Assembly: GCA_032716605.1 (NCBI GenBank)
Contig: CM064509.1
Coordinates: 48,858,230-48,922,229 of the forward strand
DNA from: Paralithodes platypus
Taxonomy: Eukaryota > Arthropoda > Malacostraca > Decapoda > Lithodidae
Reading direction: 5' to 3'
DNA length: 64,000 nt
The number at the start of each line of letters is the position of its first letter. The first letter of the stretch is position 1. Shown here piece after piece: positions 10,367-21,713 of the stretch. The notes beneath the pieces were generated by a model. The model saw nothing but the letters and a program-made list of their open reading frames with translations, had not been told where the DNA came from and did not search any database. A program made the position numbers and the translations under genes.

Positions 10367-10752
10367 AATGTTAAAAAATAATATTGTTTCGATTAGGCCT
10401 ACCCAATTTTTACAAATATATATGTTTACAGTTATTTAGAACTTTACAACAGGGCAATATGCTGATTTTTTTTGTAAATTGGCCAGACGTTTGGTGTCAT
10501 ATTGTAAAAAGGCACAGGTAATTTTACAAAAAGGCCAATATGCTGGACATTTTGCAAATGGGCCAGACATTAAGTGTCATTTTACAAAAATAATAGGTTT
10601 TTGGTCATTTTGCAAAGCTCCCGGTCATTTCGCAAAAAGGCCACTTTTTCAAAAAGACCGTAACATATACATTGTTTTATATAATAGCCCATTAAAGCAC
10701 AATAGGTAGTAGAAACTACTGGTAATTCTAAAGTTACATTACAAATAAACGT

Positions 10753-11646
10753 ATGTTTACCAATTCTTTCACCCAACCCGATCTTATAAATTCAAAAATA
10801 AACACTGCAATTTCTCTGAACCAGGACCTTTCTAGAATTAATGAATGGGGACAAGAGAATCTAGTTTCCTTTAATGCACAAAAAACCAAGTACATTCAAT
10901 TTTCTAACCGACAGAATCTCACTGACTCCCATATATTTTTTAATGATGTAAATATTCCCACTTCCCCTAGTATTGACATTCTAGGTGTAACATTAACTAC
11001 TAACTTGAGCTGGACACATTATGTTAGAAGCATTGCTAAGAATGCCTCTAAAAAACTGGGACTCCTGTACAGAGTTCGAGAATTCTTCACTGACGAGCAG
11101 TTGGCCGTAATATATAAAAGTCATGTGCGCTCTCAGATGGATTACTGTTAACCTCTGTGGGGTGGAAGTGGAGTGGTTGCATTGAGGCAGTTGGACAAAA
11201 TTCAAAATAAAGCTATTAGATTAATCAATAACCCTGCAATCACACAGGACCTTCCTACATTAGCCATACGAAGAAACGTTGCATCCCTTGCATTATTCTA
11301 CAGATATTTTCACAGCAATTGTTCCGAGGAACTTGCTTCAATTGTGCCGCCTCTCCACATCTTTCCCCGTAGAACTAGGGCAGCTGAGAGCGCCCATGAA
11401 TTTACACTTTCTCCTCCACAATGCAGAACTTCTGCTTATCAGAATTCATTTATCCCCAGAGCTACTACTCTTTGGAATTCACTTCCCTCGAATTGCTTTC
11501 CACAAACTTACAATCTACAAATGTTTAAATCCAGTTGTTACAAACATTTTATGAATGGAGGATGCCTTTAGGCTCATGGACCTTTTTGTTTTATCTGTGT
11601 TTTTCCTTCCTCCGTTCATTGTCTCTTAAAAAAAAAAAAAAAAAAT
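10753..11646 (+). pseudogene. Jockey-like LINE 3' end with poly(A), second family
   Basis: The + strand encodes the C-terminal third of a Jockey-like pol: WGQENLVSFNAQKTKYIQFS, ILGVTLTTNLSWTHYV, KNASKKLGLLYRVREFF, then ALFYRYFHSNCSEEL and TLWNSLPSNCFPQTYNLQMF. Two frames (10753..11151 and 11173..11571) are in the same register and separated by one TAA at about 11149, so a single nonsense change breaks an otherwise open frame. A short 3' UTR ends in a run of A at 11629..11645. The RT catalytic domain is absent, so the copy is 5'-truncated. It differs from the BS-like family (different tail and spacing) and appears younger than those copies. Confidence 0.8.
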
Positions 11647-12069
11647 GTGTACAATGTTGAGTATAAGACGAAATACACAAAATAATTGTGTATTCACTAT
11701 ATATTTTAGGCGGTTTTTCGATTATTTTCCTAATTTCTCTAGAAACAGAAACACTTGCTAGATGTCGTTACATGTGTCATGCAGATGATGGTGTTGTAAG
11801 TCTCTTATTTCCTGCTATGCCATCCTATAAATATAACCTTTGGTAGTGTATGACGTGATAATTATATATGATATCACAGACTAACTGAATAACCTATATA
11901 ATAAGTTCGATAGATCAGAAAATAAGAAACTTACAGAAAATTTGAAAACACCATTGTCTTCAGGACACATGTATGATAAGCAATCAACATAGCCACTCCA
12001 ATTCTCAATATTCCATTGCCTCTGTCTTTGTGAAAGTCGGGATGATATTCGAAAGATATATCTCTATTT
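11647..12069. other. AT-rich intronic sequence
   Basis: No gene or repeat was recognised between the LINE poly(A) and the next TTAA element. Confidence 0.5.
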
Positions 12070-12073
12070 TTAA

Positions 12074-12553
12074 CACCTTACGAGCGGCCTATGCGGTTTA
12101 TTTATGTGTACCGCACAGCGGGGTGTTTTTAGCCAAAATAGGGCTGTTTACGTGATCATTTTCATGCCTAAATAAGACCCAGAACGTAAAACAAGTACCT
12201 ATCCCTGAAAGGGCATAAACAGAGCTTTCGAATGACACCATAACGATCCTTGTATGATGGATAGTTTTCTTGCAATAACCGTGCAACGCGAGTGCAAAAA
12301 GCAGGTAATTCGGTACTTTCGGTACATAATTGAGTATGTAGCGAGTGAGAGAGGGAGGAGGGAGCTGAGATTTGTGTCAGTAGGTTCGCCGCGGTGGTCT
12401 GGAGCAGTCATACGCTCGCTAGTCTCCTGCCACCACTTGTCTCTCTCTCTCAGCCACATTACGTGCTGAAATTGCCACTCGAGTTATGTCGAGCGCCGCC
12501 ACATAGTCCAGCTTTATTTAACTCGACTTATGTTGCTCGCCGCTAATTATGGG
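12074..12553 (+). mobile_element. TTAA-flanked MITE, 480-bp family, subfamily A
   Basis: TTAA at 12070..12073 and 12554..12557. The left end is CACCTTACGAGCGGCCTATG and the right end is GCTAATTATGGG; read inward both carry AGCGGC, giving a short imperfect terminal inverted repeat. It is nearly identical along its length to 31529..32008. Frames on both strands recur in every copy only because the copies are similar; no protein family is suggested. Confidence 0.85.
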
Positions 12554-12557
12554 TTAA

Positions 12558-14300
12558 AATGAAGATGAGTTAAACATTTTATTGTATCTATCTTGTTCCC
12601 AATCTAACATGCATTAAAGAATAACATTTTACTTGTATTGAATTCTTCATTGGGGAATGTATAGGAGTTTGGTTTTCTGTGGATTAATTTACTTTCCTGG
12701 GCTACAGTTGACAGTATATTTTTGAAGAGGGAGTTCACTGTGGGATTATTTAAGATCAGTGGTTTCACTGGGTGAGTAATCAAAGTATTTGAGGGGGCTG
12801 CGGAAAAACTTTTGAATGGGTGAAGTCAATAGTCTTCGTGAACTTGGTATACAGCTGTGCTTAAAATACCGCTCATGTACCTCACACCTGGTTTGGGCAA
12901 ATTAATACCGTCTCTTCTGTATAGGGTCGATTTCCCTTTGAACTTCTTCCCTTCCAATTATTTACCAGAAGTACATATTTTTAGTCACACACTGTTTTCA
13001 CTGAGTTATTGACTACAAGTGCTCGACTACTACTGTAAGAGTTTGCTTTCAACCTAGGGATAATTCCTTTTATCACATACTTATTAGCCTTGTTTTTCAT
13101 CAACCAGATAACATTTCTGTAATTACCTATTATGCCCTTTATGTATATATACTCTTACTGACAAATGTTTGTGAGCCCTTGCAATTTTCTTTCTGCAAAT
13201 ACATTAATTTAGATTGATGTTCAGGTCAAATCAGCTATATACGGATAAATACATAATATGTAGTTATTACTGTTATGTCGAATCTGGAATGCCAAGTCCA
13301 AAAAAGAGCACAAATTAAGGAGTCTGCCCCACCAACTACATTTTTTTTTTATGGAAACGGAACCGACAACTCCATCTTCTACTGCCCCAACTCAAGCTGG
13401 AAACACGGGCAAAAGAGTTGACCACGCCTCCCAAGACCCCGGGTAATCCCCAAGCTGGCTCACCTGTAGGCCTACTGCTGCTTATGATTTCGTCGTTTCA
13501 AGACAGTCCGAAACGCCAGCTGTCACAAAAGCTATAACGCGACCTTCTTGCCTGGAAGAGGTCCACCAAACACAAGAGAACAATTTATGACCTCTTCATC
13601 CGCGAGATGGACAGCAGGTCACTCCCTGGCTATTTTGTGAGGTAGGACTGAGATTCTCGGCCACTCAACATAAGTAATTCCACCCTAAACTCAATCTAGA
13701 CTATCTAATTCGGGTTAAGTCTGGCTATTCCAACTCAAATGTGAGCAGCTTCATCCAACCTATGGTTGCAGATTTATAACCCCTATCTTGAGTATCTCAT
13801 TCAGGTAGGCCTGAGTTTCTCTGCCAACGCATCTGCACCCTTCTGGTTAATGGTATGCTAACCCCCGTCTTGGGTACCTCATTCAGGTAAAGCTTGAGAT
13901 TCTCAGCCTTTTTTATTAGAAGCTCTACCAACGTCTAGTCAGAGTAAATTAAACCCCTCACTATTGCCAGTCATCAAAGCAACCCAGAGAAGAAGCAACA
14001 GCGACTAACCTTGATCCAGAAGAGACTATCGCACTACACACGACACCGGTAGGACCACATCAAGACGGATGCATTAGCTACTTTGTCTGTGTATTTCAGA
14101 GACCCTTGATTTGCCCTAAGAAGATCATCTATCCTTAAAACTTGCTATCATCAACTGAACTTCGTTATACATGGACGATTCTATTCCTGCCATAAGAGCT
14201 TATGTTGCATGACATTAACATTTGCCTCCTACAACACCCCCTTGACATATAATTTGTATTTATTTATTTGTCTATGTGAGTGCGGGAGACGATACGCAGA
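12558..14300. other. Unclassified sequence with degenerate internal repeats
   Basis: No gene was recognised. Between about 13640 and 13905 a motif resembling CATTCAGGTAGGCCTGAG followed by TTCTC(T/A)GCC appears three times with divergence (about 13643, 13795 and 13880). This hints at an old tandem array or an unrecognised retroelement segment. Confidence 0.35.
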
Positions 14301-14307
14301 ACTGCTT

Positions 14308-14640
14308 GGGACAAGTGCCTCCCCCAGAGTTGAAAGAGTGACAGGGCCAAAATCAAGGGACGTTCGAGCCAAAATGCCTGGACACACGAAGATTGAAGCA
14401 ATTTAAGTCATAGGATGAGGGAAAGACTGATTCTGGGAGAGAGTTCCAAAGCTCACCTGTTGAATAGAAGACAGATTGAGAATAACATTTCACTCTAGGG
14501 TTGGAGAGTTGCACATAATAGGGGTGGGATTGTGTTGCATGACGGGTACTACGTACCCTACATAGAGGAGGCGGTATACACTGGGAAAGCTCTGAGGAAT
14601 CTTGATTATTGTAGTAGCGATAAAATAGCGAGAGAGAAGC
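14308..14640 (-). pseudogene. BS-like LINE 3' fragment
   Basis: Minus-strand frame with SLFYRYYNNQDSSELSQCIP, SHPYYVQLSNPRVK and LWNSLPESVFPSSYDLNCF followed by the family 3' tail. It is truncated by a TA microsatellite at its 5' side. Confidence 0.8.
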
Positions 14641-14645
14641 AATAT

Positions 14646-14762
14646 GCATATATATATATATATATATATATATACTGTATATATATATATACAGTATATA
14701 TACTGTATATATATATACCGGTATATATTTATATTTATATATATATATATTTATATATATAT
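14646..14762. repeat. (TA)n microsatellite with palindromic interruptions
   Basis: TA tract broken by repeated ACTGTA/TACAGT and by TTTATATTTA. Reading frames through it are artefacts. Confidence 0.95.
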
Positions 14763-14764
14763 AA

Positions 14765-15460
14765 TGAGGAAGAGAGCTGGAGACAATGACAGAGTACGAG
14801 TAAGAGATGAGAGAGAGTGTAAATATATTGACAATAAACGCTGAAAGGGTCATTCAGAGTGTTAATTCTGCTTTCCTGAGGTTGTGTCAGCATAAGGGCT
14901 AAACCACTCTCACAATCTTTGACATGATGAGGACAAGGAATAGAAGATACGTTGGTTTCCCCCAATCAGTTATACAGGCAGTGTTAGTACGGATTTATAA
15001 TAAAACCCACATTGTGCTGAAGTCTATTTTCCTACAGTATTCAGTGTATTAGAGGCATTTTTTTTTTATTATTATTTATGTGCATAAAATAATGAAGATA
15101 AGAAACGAATATATATTAATAACCGGTTTACCTAATGGTGTTCTCCATTCAAGAAAAACCTCTGACAACTTGACATCAAATGGTGTGGACTGAAAATAGG
15201 TAGAGCCACTTCTGAGGAAGTTCCAGAGAGGTATGCATTATTTTTAGGAAAAATATAACTAATAGTTCTGCAGCATGGAGAAAACATGCTAAGAAATTGG
15301 CATTAACAGATGCCTTCAACCTCTAAGCTGCAATGTTATTCTCAGTATGTTTTGCTGGGCGAATGCAACGTACTTTTTCGGATGATGGTACTTAAAAACA
15401 AAAACAAATAACACCCAGTGCCGGTGATATGAAGGCAAGATGTGATTATGTGGCATGTCA
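14765..15460. other. Unclassified intronic sequence
   Basis: No supported gene, RNA or repeat was seen. Confidence 0.4.
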
Positions 15461-15464
15461 TCTT

Positions 15465-15665
15465 ACCACCACCTCCTGTCTTTCCCTTACATGTATCTCA
15501 TCCCCCCCGCCCCCTCCCTCTCCTATCCCACATTTCTCCCTCAACTTCCCCCCTTCTCCTTTATTCTACTTTTGTCCTCCTCCACTCCCTATAAATCCTC
15601 CCTCCTGCCTCAAATATGTTCAGTCACCTTCCTCTACACTTGCCCTACCTCACTCCTCCAGCCAG
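15465..15665. repeat. Pyrimidine-rich (C/T) low-complexity tract
   Basis: About 200 bp of CT/CCC-rich sequence. A similar tract lies at 42910..43115, and a weaker one near 61280..61400. The frames inside are compositional. Confidence 0.7.
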
Positions 15666-16555
15666 TGTGTCTGAATCCTACAAAGAGAGCAGAACTATGT
15701 CACTCTGCCTCAAATGCATTCGTCACCCTCCCGTCACAATAATATGGTGTTTCACTGGATATTTGCTCTTTGCACCTATTTTCTGGTTCTTCAATGTTCA
15801 CATATTCATTATACAAGTAAAATATGTGCATATGGAGCAGAAATATTGCTTTATATCGCAAATATAACACATTTTGCCTGAATTGACCTTTAAAGGTTCT
15901 GCACTGGTGGACCTTTAAAAAACATGATTAAAGTATTCCCCTGGTTAATCCCATGGGAAAACATGCAAAGAGGTGGCACAAATTGTAGCAAGATTGAATG
16001 AAAGTTTACCAAGAAAATATCTATGAAATAATGCAAGGGAGGCAACATTTCTTTGTATACATAAAAGTGGGCGCTTCATTAGTAATTACTGGATTATTAA
16101 TAATTGTAATCACTGCCTTGTATTTTATCTGTTTCCGCGCCACTTCTCCACATCCACTCTACAAAGACAAGCAATACTCAAGCTGACATAACAAGCTGGT
16201 GAGACAAGTAATAATTTTGATAAGTTAACGTCTAGAAGCAAGTAAGAGCTCAAGCTGAGAATACATATGACTTATGTTTTATGGCTAACGACTCGTCAGT
16301 GAAAAATTTACGAACTAGGTATCCCAAATTTCTTTGAGGATTTGTTATCAATAGATCTAACATGAAACGTTCAACTTAGGTTGGTACTAAGATTAGGGAG
16401 TGGGGGGAAATGTGTTATTATATAATACTTTGTTTAAACAGTTAGTATTGGGTGACGTGAATTGAATCACATTAATCGCTAAAGCCGCTCGTGATTCCCC
16501 CTGATCTAACACATCCTCCCCCCTCCCCCCCCCCCCTTCTATGTATGTGAAAGAA
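15666..16555. other. Unclassified AT-rich sequence
   Basis: No gene was recognised. It ends in a C-rich homopolymer stretch at about 16516..16537. Confidence 0.4.
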
Positions 16556-16557
16556 GG

Positions 16558-16835
16558 AGACAAAAGGCAGGCTGCCCACAACGAGTGTCTCCCCCAAAGC
16601 CAAAAGAGTAACAGAGCCAAATTCAAGGGACGTTGGGGTCAAAATGCCTGGACACACGAAGTCTAAAGCATTTTAAGTCATAGGATAAAAGAAAGATTGA
16701 TTGAGGGAGATCATTCCAGAGTTCACTTGTTGAGTAGATGAAAGACTGAGAAAATTTGCCAATTCTTGGGTTGGAGAGCTGGACAGAATAGGAGTGGGAC
16801 TGTGTTGAAAGGCGCGTACCTCGCACTCGCCGCAA
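16558..16835 (-). pseudogene. BS-like LINE 3' fragment
   Basis: Minus-strand frame with RGTRLSTQSHSYSVQLSNPR and SELWNDLPQSIFLLSYDLKC followed by the family tail (TTGGCTTTGGGGGAGACAC on the minus strand). It is 5'-truncated at about 16835. Confidence 0.8.
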
Positions 16836-18898
16836 GGGAGGGGAAATGTAGGAATGTAGAATAAAATACTACCGGTATATACGTTAGTAGAATACCATAA
16901 CATAAAACAGAAACTAAGACAACAACAAAAATAATAGAGAGAACAAGAGACAAGGAAAGAATGGAAGGAGAAAATTATCTGGTATAGTCCGTTCATTCTA
17001 GGTTGGGCAGAAATCGTATACTCTAACCTCTGTAACTCAAAAAGGGCTGGAGCAAATTAGCTGTCAATTTCCACACCTATTCCCTGGCCAAGTCTTCCTA
17101 TTTGGTAGCAATATTAGCTCGATTAGTCTAGTCCTTTTCGAGTGTTACGTCCTGGGATATATAAACACTGGGCTCTTTCTATTGGACTAGGTATGCGGCA
17201 ACAAGCAACAACGGAAAACGCTAGATCCAACCCTTATCTATAAACCCAGGCAACAAACCACCCTAAACCGTTAAGAGTCCTGCCTGGACAACAAGGTATC
17301 CTATGACTCGGTTACAGGGTGCATGCACTATAGACTGCTGATAGTCAAGCAGGCTATATAAAGGATCATACAATTAAGTTGACTTAAAGCTTCAAGGAAA
17401 AGATAGATAACGGAATTAAATTGCAGAAACAATTTAATAACAAACTAGAAGAAAGTACATTTAACGTTACGTTAATTAATACAACTAATCACCCCTGCGT
17501 GAAAGAAGGTGAAAGCAAGAAGGTGAAAGCAAACAGTCCTCAAAACATCGTACCGGTAGACAAGATGCGGGGTTCTAAACTGCATGCGGCTACTGTAGGA
17601 TCTGATGCTTAGCAAAGAAAGTATGTTACGGATTTAGAGAACTCTCAACTCATAAGCAGGAATAAATACTAGTGATAGGACCTACAGTGTATAATGGCAT
17701 AGGTATAATTAAATAAAGGCAGCAACTCGCAACATAACCACATACAGGTGTGCTTCTCACTCTTAGTCAGGCAAGCCTGCTCGGACAGAGTCTCTAAGCC
17801 ACACCCTGACTCACAATGCTCACAAAAACGGTAAACTGTGGCACAATAACAAGCATACAAAAATAATAATCCCCTAGCTGTTAATCTGCCAGGTGGCAGA
17901 GGTCTAGCTGGAAGGATATAGGCTTCGGATACCCGGGCTGAGCCACCTGCTCTAGCCTAGGGACGTTCCCAAGTCTGTGCGCCAAATTACTCTAATTGAA
18001 AGGGTGCTCTCTTGAGAGACTCAGATCGCAAGTATCTGACTCTCTCCTGGTGACCCTAAAACAAAAGCAAGACGTGCTAGCGCAGTGCTGAGTGGACTAG
18101 GCAAGGGCCCTCACACAACACAACACTAGACACACAGGGACACAGACAAGAAAATGCCCCCAGACTCCCACGGGTATCCTAGTAAAGTCGTGCGGGTCCA
18201 CAGGACTCGCACCAGCAGACTTTACTTAAAGGATCGCAAAAAGCCTCCCCTCCGGTCTAGCCCCTGCTAACCTGACACAAGAACACACTAAGCAAGCATG
18301 AAACCACCAAATATGAGACAAAAAAAAAAGCTTCCTAGGTCTCATTAACAATTACGTCTCTGCATAAGGCCCAAAATCCTATCTAATTATCTGAGAGCTC
18401 GTCGTTAATACAATAATAGATATAAGGTCTATCAAGGGGATGGGATAATTAAATAGATTGGTGAAGTAGTGGAAAGAAGGTATACAAAGTAAGAGAGAAA
18501 GTTTCTAAGTGGGGTTGAGAGGGATAGATATCAAGGGGTCCGAAGGGTACGACAGTGAGGTGAGCTCTGAGTCTTGAATCTGTCTGGACCCCACCCTAGG
18601 CATACTGTGACGTTAACCACTCCGTTAGAACCGCATGGCTTGTCCTACAGTGACTCGCTAGGATCGCCAGGGCAGTGGATGGGGCTACAGTTTATGTATT
18701 AGAGTGTGCTTTATTTCATATGAAAGCTCGTGTCATGGGCAGTCCAGAAAGGCTCTTTGTTTTCGCCCATGTCAAGGCTTTATATATTTAATTGTAAAGT
18801 ATATATTTTATCATTAACTAGTAATGATAGGATCTGGGAGAGAGAGAGGGAGTAGAACAGAGTGAGAGGGGGCGCGCAGTGTTTTTTGTCCCGCTCGA

Positions 18899-19056
18899 TG
18901 ACGTCACGGCTGGCTGCCTCGCGGGGGTTGGTGGAGAGAGGCCCTTACCATGCTGTAAGCTTTGCTAGTGGTTAGATGACTTGTAACCGCTGTTTTCCCA
19001 CGCGGCTCGAGCTAGTGCGAGTATATATACAGTTCCTCGCCACTCTCTCCCTCAGA
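18899..19056 (+). promoter_or_regulatory. Candidate core promoter of the solo LTR (CRE, TATA, Inr)
   Basis: A perfect cAMP-response element TGACGTCA (18899..18906) lies upstream of TATATATA (19022..19029). An arthropod-style TCAG initiator (19052..19055) follows, with its A about 32 bp downstream of the TATA start. The spacing fits RNA polymerase II initiation near 19054. Confidence 0.5.
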
Positions 19057-19347
19057 TCTGGTTTCTAGAACACACCCATCTTTTTTCCCTTGCTATCTGT
19101 CCCCGCTCCGTACCTGAGAATCTTTTCCTCTGCCTATCTCTCTCATTTTCCATATCCTTCACCACCTTTTATTAACTCCCTCAGACATATTATGTTCCAG
19201 TAAGTCCGATGAGGCGGGAGCCCCAGGATCATTGCCACTGCCTCGCACTACACTCACAACAACACTGCGGGCGTTAGAATTATCGCAGGAGGCTGAGGTT
19301 GCCACCAACGGTTTTATCGTATGGTAACGTATCGGACTTACTGAGCT

Positions 19348-19466
19348 CATATGACGCAAAATCGCGTCATAAACTAATTGGAGAGGTATAGAGATAATGC
19401 CATATGACGTGATCGCGTCATATGAGTTTTTGGTGGACTTATTCATATGACGCGATCGCGTCATAT
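19348..19466. promoter_or_regulatory. Three clustered ATATGACGC/GCGTCATAT palindromes
   Basis: Near-palindromes at about 19348..19371 and 19401..19424 and a perfect 22-bp palindrome at 19445..19466 share TGACG(C/T)...GCGTCA arms. They lie in the transcribed part of the solo LTR if the TATA/Inr reading is right. They resemble bZIP (CREB/ATF) half-sites. Confidence 0.5.
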
Positions 19467-21165
19467 ATGTCGCAAGGAGTTAATATTATACCCCCTCTGG
19501 TTAACTCTACAAAATCAGCTTCATGCTGGCCAGTTGTATTGTGTGTTAAGGTCTGATATAGCCTATGTATGTTAGTTGTTAAGATAAGTGGATCACGAAG
19601 CATTGGTTGGCATATATATTGTTTAGTACTGCTTCCTTTAGTTATTAGTGTTCTGCTGGATTAGATAATGCTAGACTAGGAGTCTGATATTATAGGTATT
19701 GTTTCCTATGAGTGCTGGCTTCAGTTAAAAGCGGCACGACATACCTGAGAACTGGAGTTGATTGAGTAAATTCTAGTCTGTGTGCCATTGAGAGTAGAGC
19801 ATGCACGAATGAGGGTTTTTTGCCTATACCATTCTGCACTGTTCTAGTCTCGATTGTTTGTCTTTGAGGTACGCCAGGAGAACGCTTAATACTTCGGTAT
19901 TAAGGTTTCTCAAGAGAGCTACCCTTCATTATAACGTAATATTTGACGCACAGACTTGTGATTTACACTAGGCTATGCGGCATGCCATGCGCACCAGTAT
20001 CTCGTATCATTGACTCTAGCTAGACTTTATCAGTCACAGTAGACATTAAGTATATTAACCTAATTACTCTTTTTATGCATACCCATTTATGATTACAAGC
20101 ATTTCGCAGCCTAGTTTGATGTATTGAGACACAAACGACTTAGGCTCTTTTTGTTGATAGGAATACTGCATTGTCGTGGCGATTATTATTATTGTTGTTG
20201 TGTTTAGGATATTCTTGGCTCCGACGGCATTATATATATTATGCCTTTTTGTGTGCATAGCCTGCACGAGCATTGTTCCGCTGCCTGCCTTTTTTGGGTT
20301 CCATTTCCGATACGAGCATATTTATAGCATCTAACATTTAAAGAAGATTCCTTGTTAGTGTTGAAGGACTTTAGTGCACTTTCTTTCATGCAGGAGTGCC
20401 TGACATTTATTGATTAAAGTAACGTAAGCTGTAACTTCTCTTACCACCTTACTTTGCATACCATAACCAAGCACCTTCGGTTATAGGTAGTAATAGGCTG
20501 TTTTCACATAACATTAAGCCTAGAGTAGACGCACATTTATTGAGAGTTTGATAGCCTATTATTGCATATAGAACTCTGTAGAGTATTTGTGTTCTTTGTT
20601 CACTGGGAATATACTTCAGAGGTTGGAGCTAGCGCTTTCCGTTGTAACATTTATGCCATTACTAGTCCAATGAATAAGAGCCCTGATATATTTGAACCCC
20701 AGTCGTAACAATACAAATTACATCCCAGGCTTGGCAACACTCAACACAGTTGCCGGGTCAAAATCGTCTACCCCGTGCGTGAGTCGAAACTAAGCCTAAC
20801 GTTGCAATCGGATGCATATGGCAACGCTTCAGGCTCGTCCCAAGCTAGACTCTCCGCGCGAAGCAACGTCCCCCAGCCGGTCTCTCTCTCCCGCTCGTCT
20901 CCTCCCACTCTCACTAGACTTACATCTTATATATTATAATGAAACAATCAACTATCGAGAATAAAATATACTAAGATGCGTTGGTTAAGAATAAGGGCAG
21001 CTACAAGCTGTGAAACAACATAAGAATATCCCAGACATTAGTTACGTTGTCATAGGATATATACTAAGGAAAAGCCTGCCGGCCGGCTGCCGCCAGCCGG
21101 TTTCTAAACGGCTGGGCAGCCGACGCGCGCACGCCCGCACGTGGCTACTATGCAGAAGCGTCCCA

Positions 21166-21175
21166 CCTCCCCCAA
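21166..21175 (-). promoter_or_regulatory. Polypurine tract of the Gmr1-like element
   Basis: On the minus strand TTGGGGGAGG lies immediately 5' of the 3' LTR start (TGGGACGC), the position and composition expected for the plus-strand primer. Confidence 0.75.
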
Positions 21176-21485
21176 GATATAAGACCCTTGACTAAGTTCT
21201 TCATATCTAACAGAAAGCTTCTCATAGTACCACACACTGTTGCGACACAAGGCACTATATATAAAAAAATAAAGACTGTTGCGCTCCACCGAGCAAGTTC
21301 AACTAACTTAGCGACAATAAGCGAAAACATTCAACTTAGATACTGCTACAACATCTTATACAAAATTCTACCCGTTATAAAAATAAAGTTTTTATACGGT
21401 TTTTGCTTTTTTAATTTGTTTTTTTCGGCTGAACTACAGTGACAGCCTATTTTCCTCCACACTCAACCCTCAATCCTGTGGCAGT

Positions 21486-21713
21486 CTAACCAACATCATC
21501 CACCTTTGATAGACAATCCGCTATCACGTTATCAGAACCGGCAATATGGCGTATGTCCAGATTATACTCCTGAACCATGAGTGACCACCTGGTCAGCCTC
21601 ATATTCCAGTTATGAAACTGATTCAAGAATTTCAGAGGGTGATGATCGGTATATACCACTACGACTGGTCCAAAAGCAGGAACATATACATCGAAGTGCC
21701 TGAGCGCCAGCAC
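21486..21713 (-). pseudogene. RNase H C-terminal part of the Gmr1-like element
   Basis: Frame shifted relative to the RT frame but directly continuing it: LALRHFDVYV, VVVYTDHHPLKFL (catalytic Asp), RLTRWSLMVQEYNLDI and HIAGSDNVIADCLSK (last catalytic Asp). It ends in a stop near 21486, about 310 bp before the polypurine tract. RNase H would remove the RNA strand after reverse transcription. Confidence 0.88.

Larger units (their letters stand above)
10122..10669. mobile_element. Foldback element with telomeric-repeat loop
   Basis: Two arms of about 185-200 bp are inverted copies. The left begins TATATGTTACGGCCTTTTTG and the right ends CCGTAACATATA. Arms contain repeated GCAAAATGACC/GGTCATTTTGC modules. 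TGTTACGG...CCGTAACA flanked by TATA on both sides suggests a TATA (or TA) target duplication. The loop holds the CTAAC array (10323..10366) and AT-rich filler. The left arm carries a 34-bp insertion absent from the right arm (see 10206..10235). There is no coding capacity; the frame at 10479..10709 is just arm sequence. Confidence 0.8.
18606..20710 (+). mobile_element. Solo LTR (2105 bp) nested in the gypsy 3' LTR
   Basis: It starts TGTGACGTTAACC and ends CCAGTCGTAACA (TG...CA with TGTNACG inverted ends). It is flanked by ATAC at 18602..18605 and 20711..20714. The other gypsy LTR shows the unoccupied site. No internal coding region remains, so it is a recombination-derived solo LTR of a second LTR retrotransposon. 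The + orientation is inferred from the TATA/initiator pair at 19022/19053 and may be wrong. Its sequence is not homologous to the host LTR beyond the shared end motif. Confidence 0.85.
17143..21165 (-). repeat. 3' LTR of the Gmr1-like element (contains a nested solo LTR)
   Basis: On + coordinates it begins TGTTACGTCC and ends AGAAGCGTCCCA. It matches 27012..29504 nearly base for base, except that it carries a 2105-bp solo LTR (18606..20710). It also retains about 40 bp near 17997..18040 and 15 bp near 17508 that the other LTR lacks. Without the insertion it is about 1.91 kb. Its ends are imperfect inverted repeats of the TGTNACG type. Confidence 0.9.

Noticed and set aside
12098..12469. Small conserved protein recurring at 12098, 25609, 31553 and 44816
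   Set aside because: Identical frames recur because they lie in copies of the same 480-bp TTAA MITE; subfamily B copies break the similarity and no protein family fits.
14532..14844. Tyr/Ile-rich proteins through TA repeats
   Set aside because: Microsatellite translation artefact, overlapping frames on both strands.
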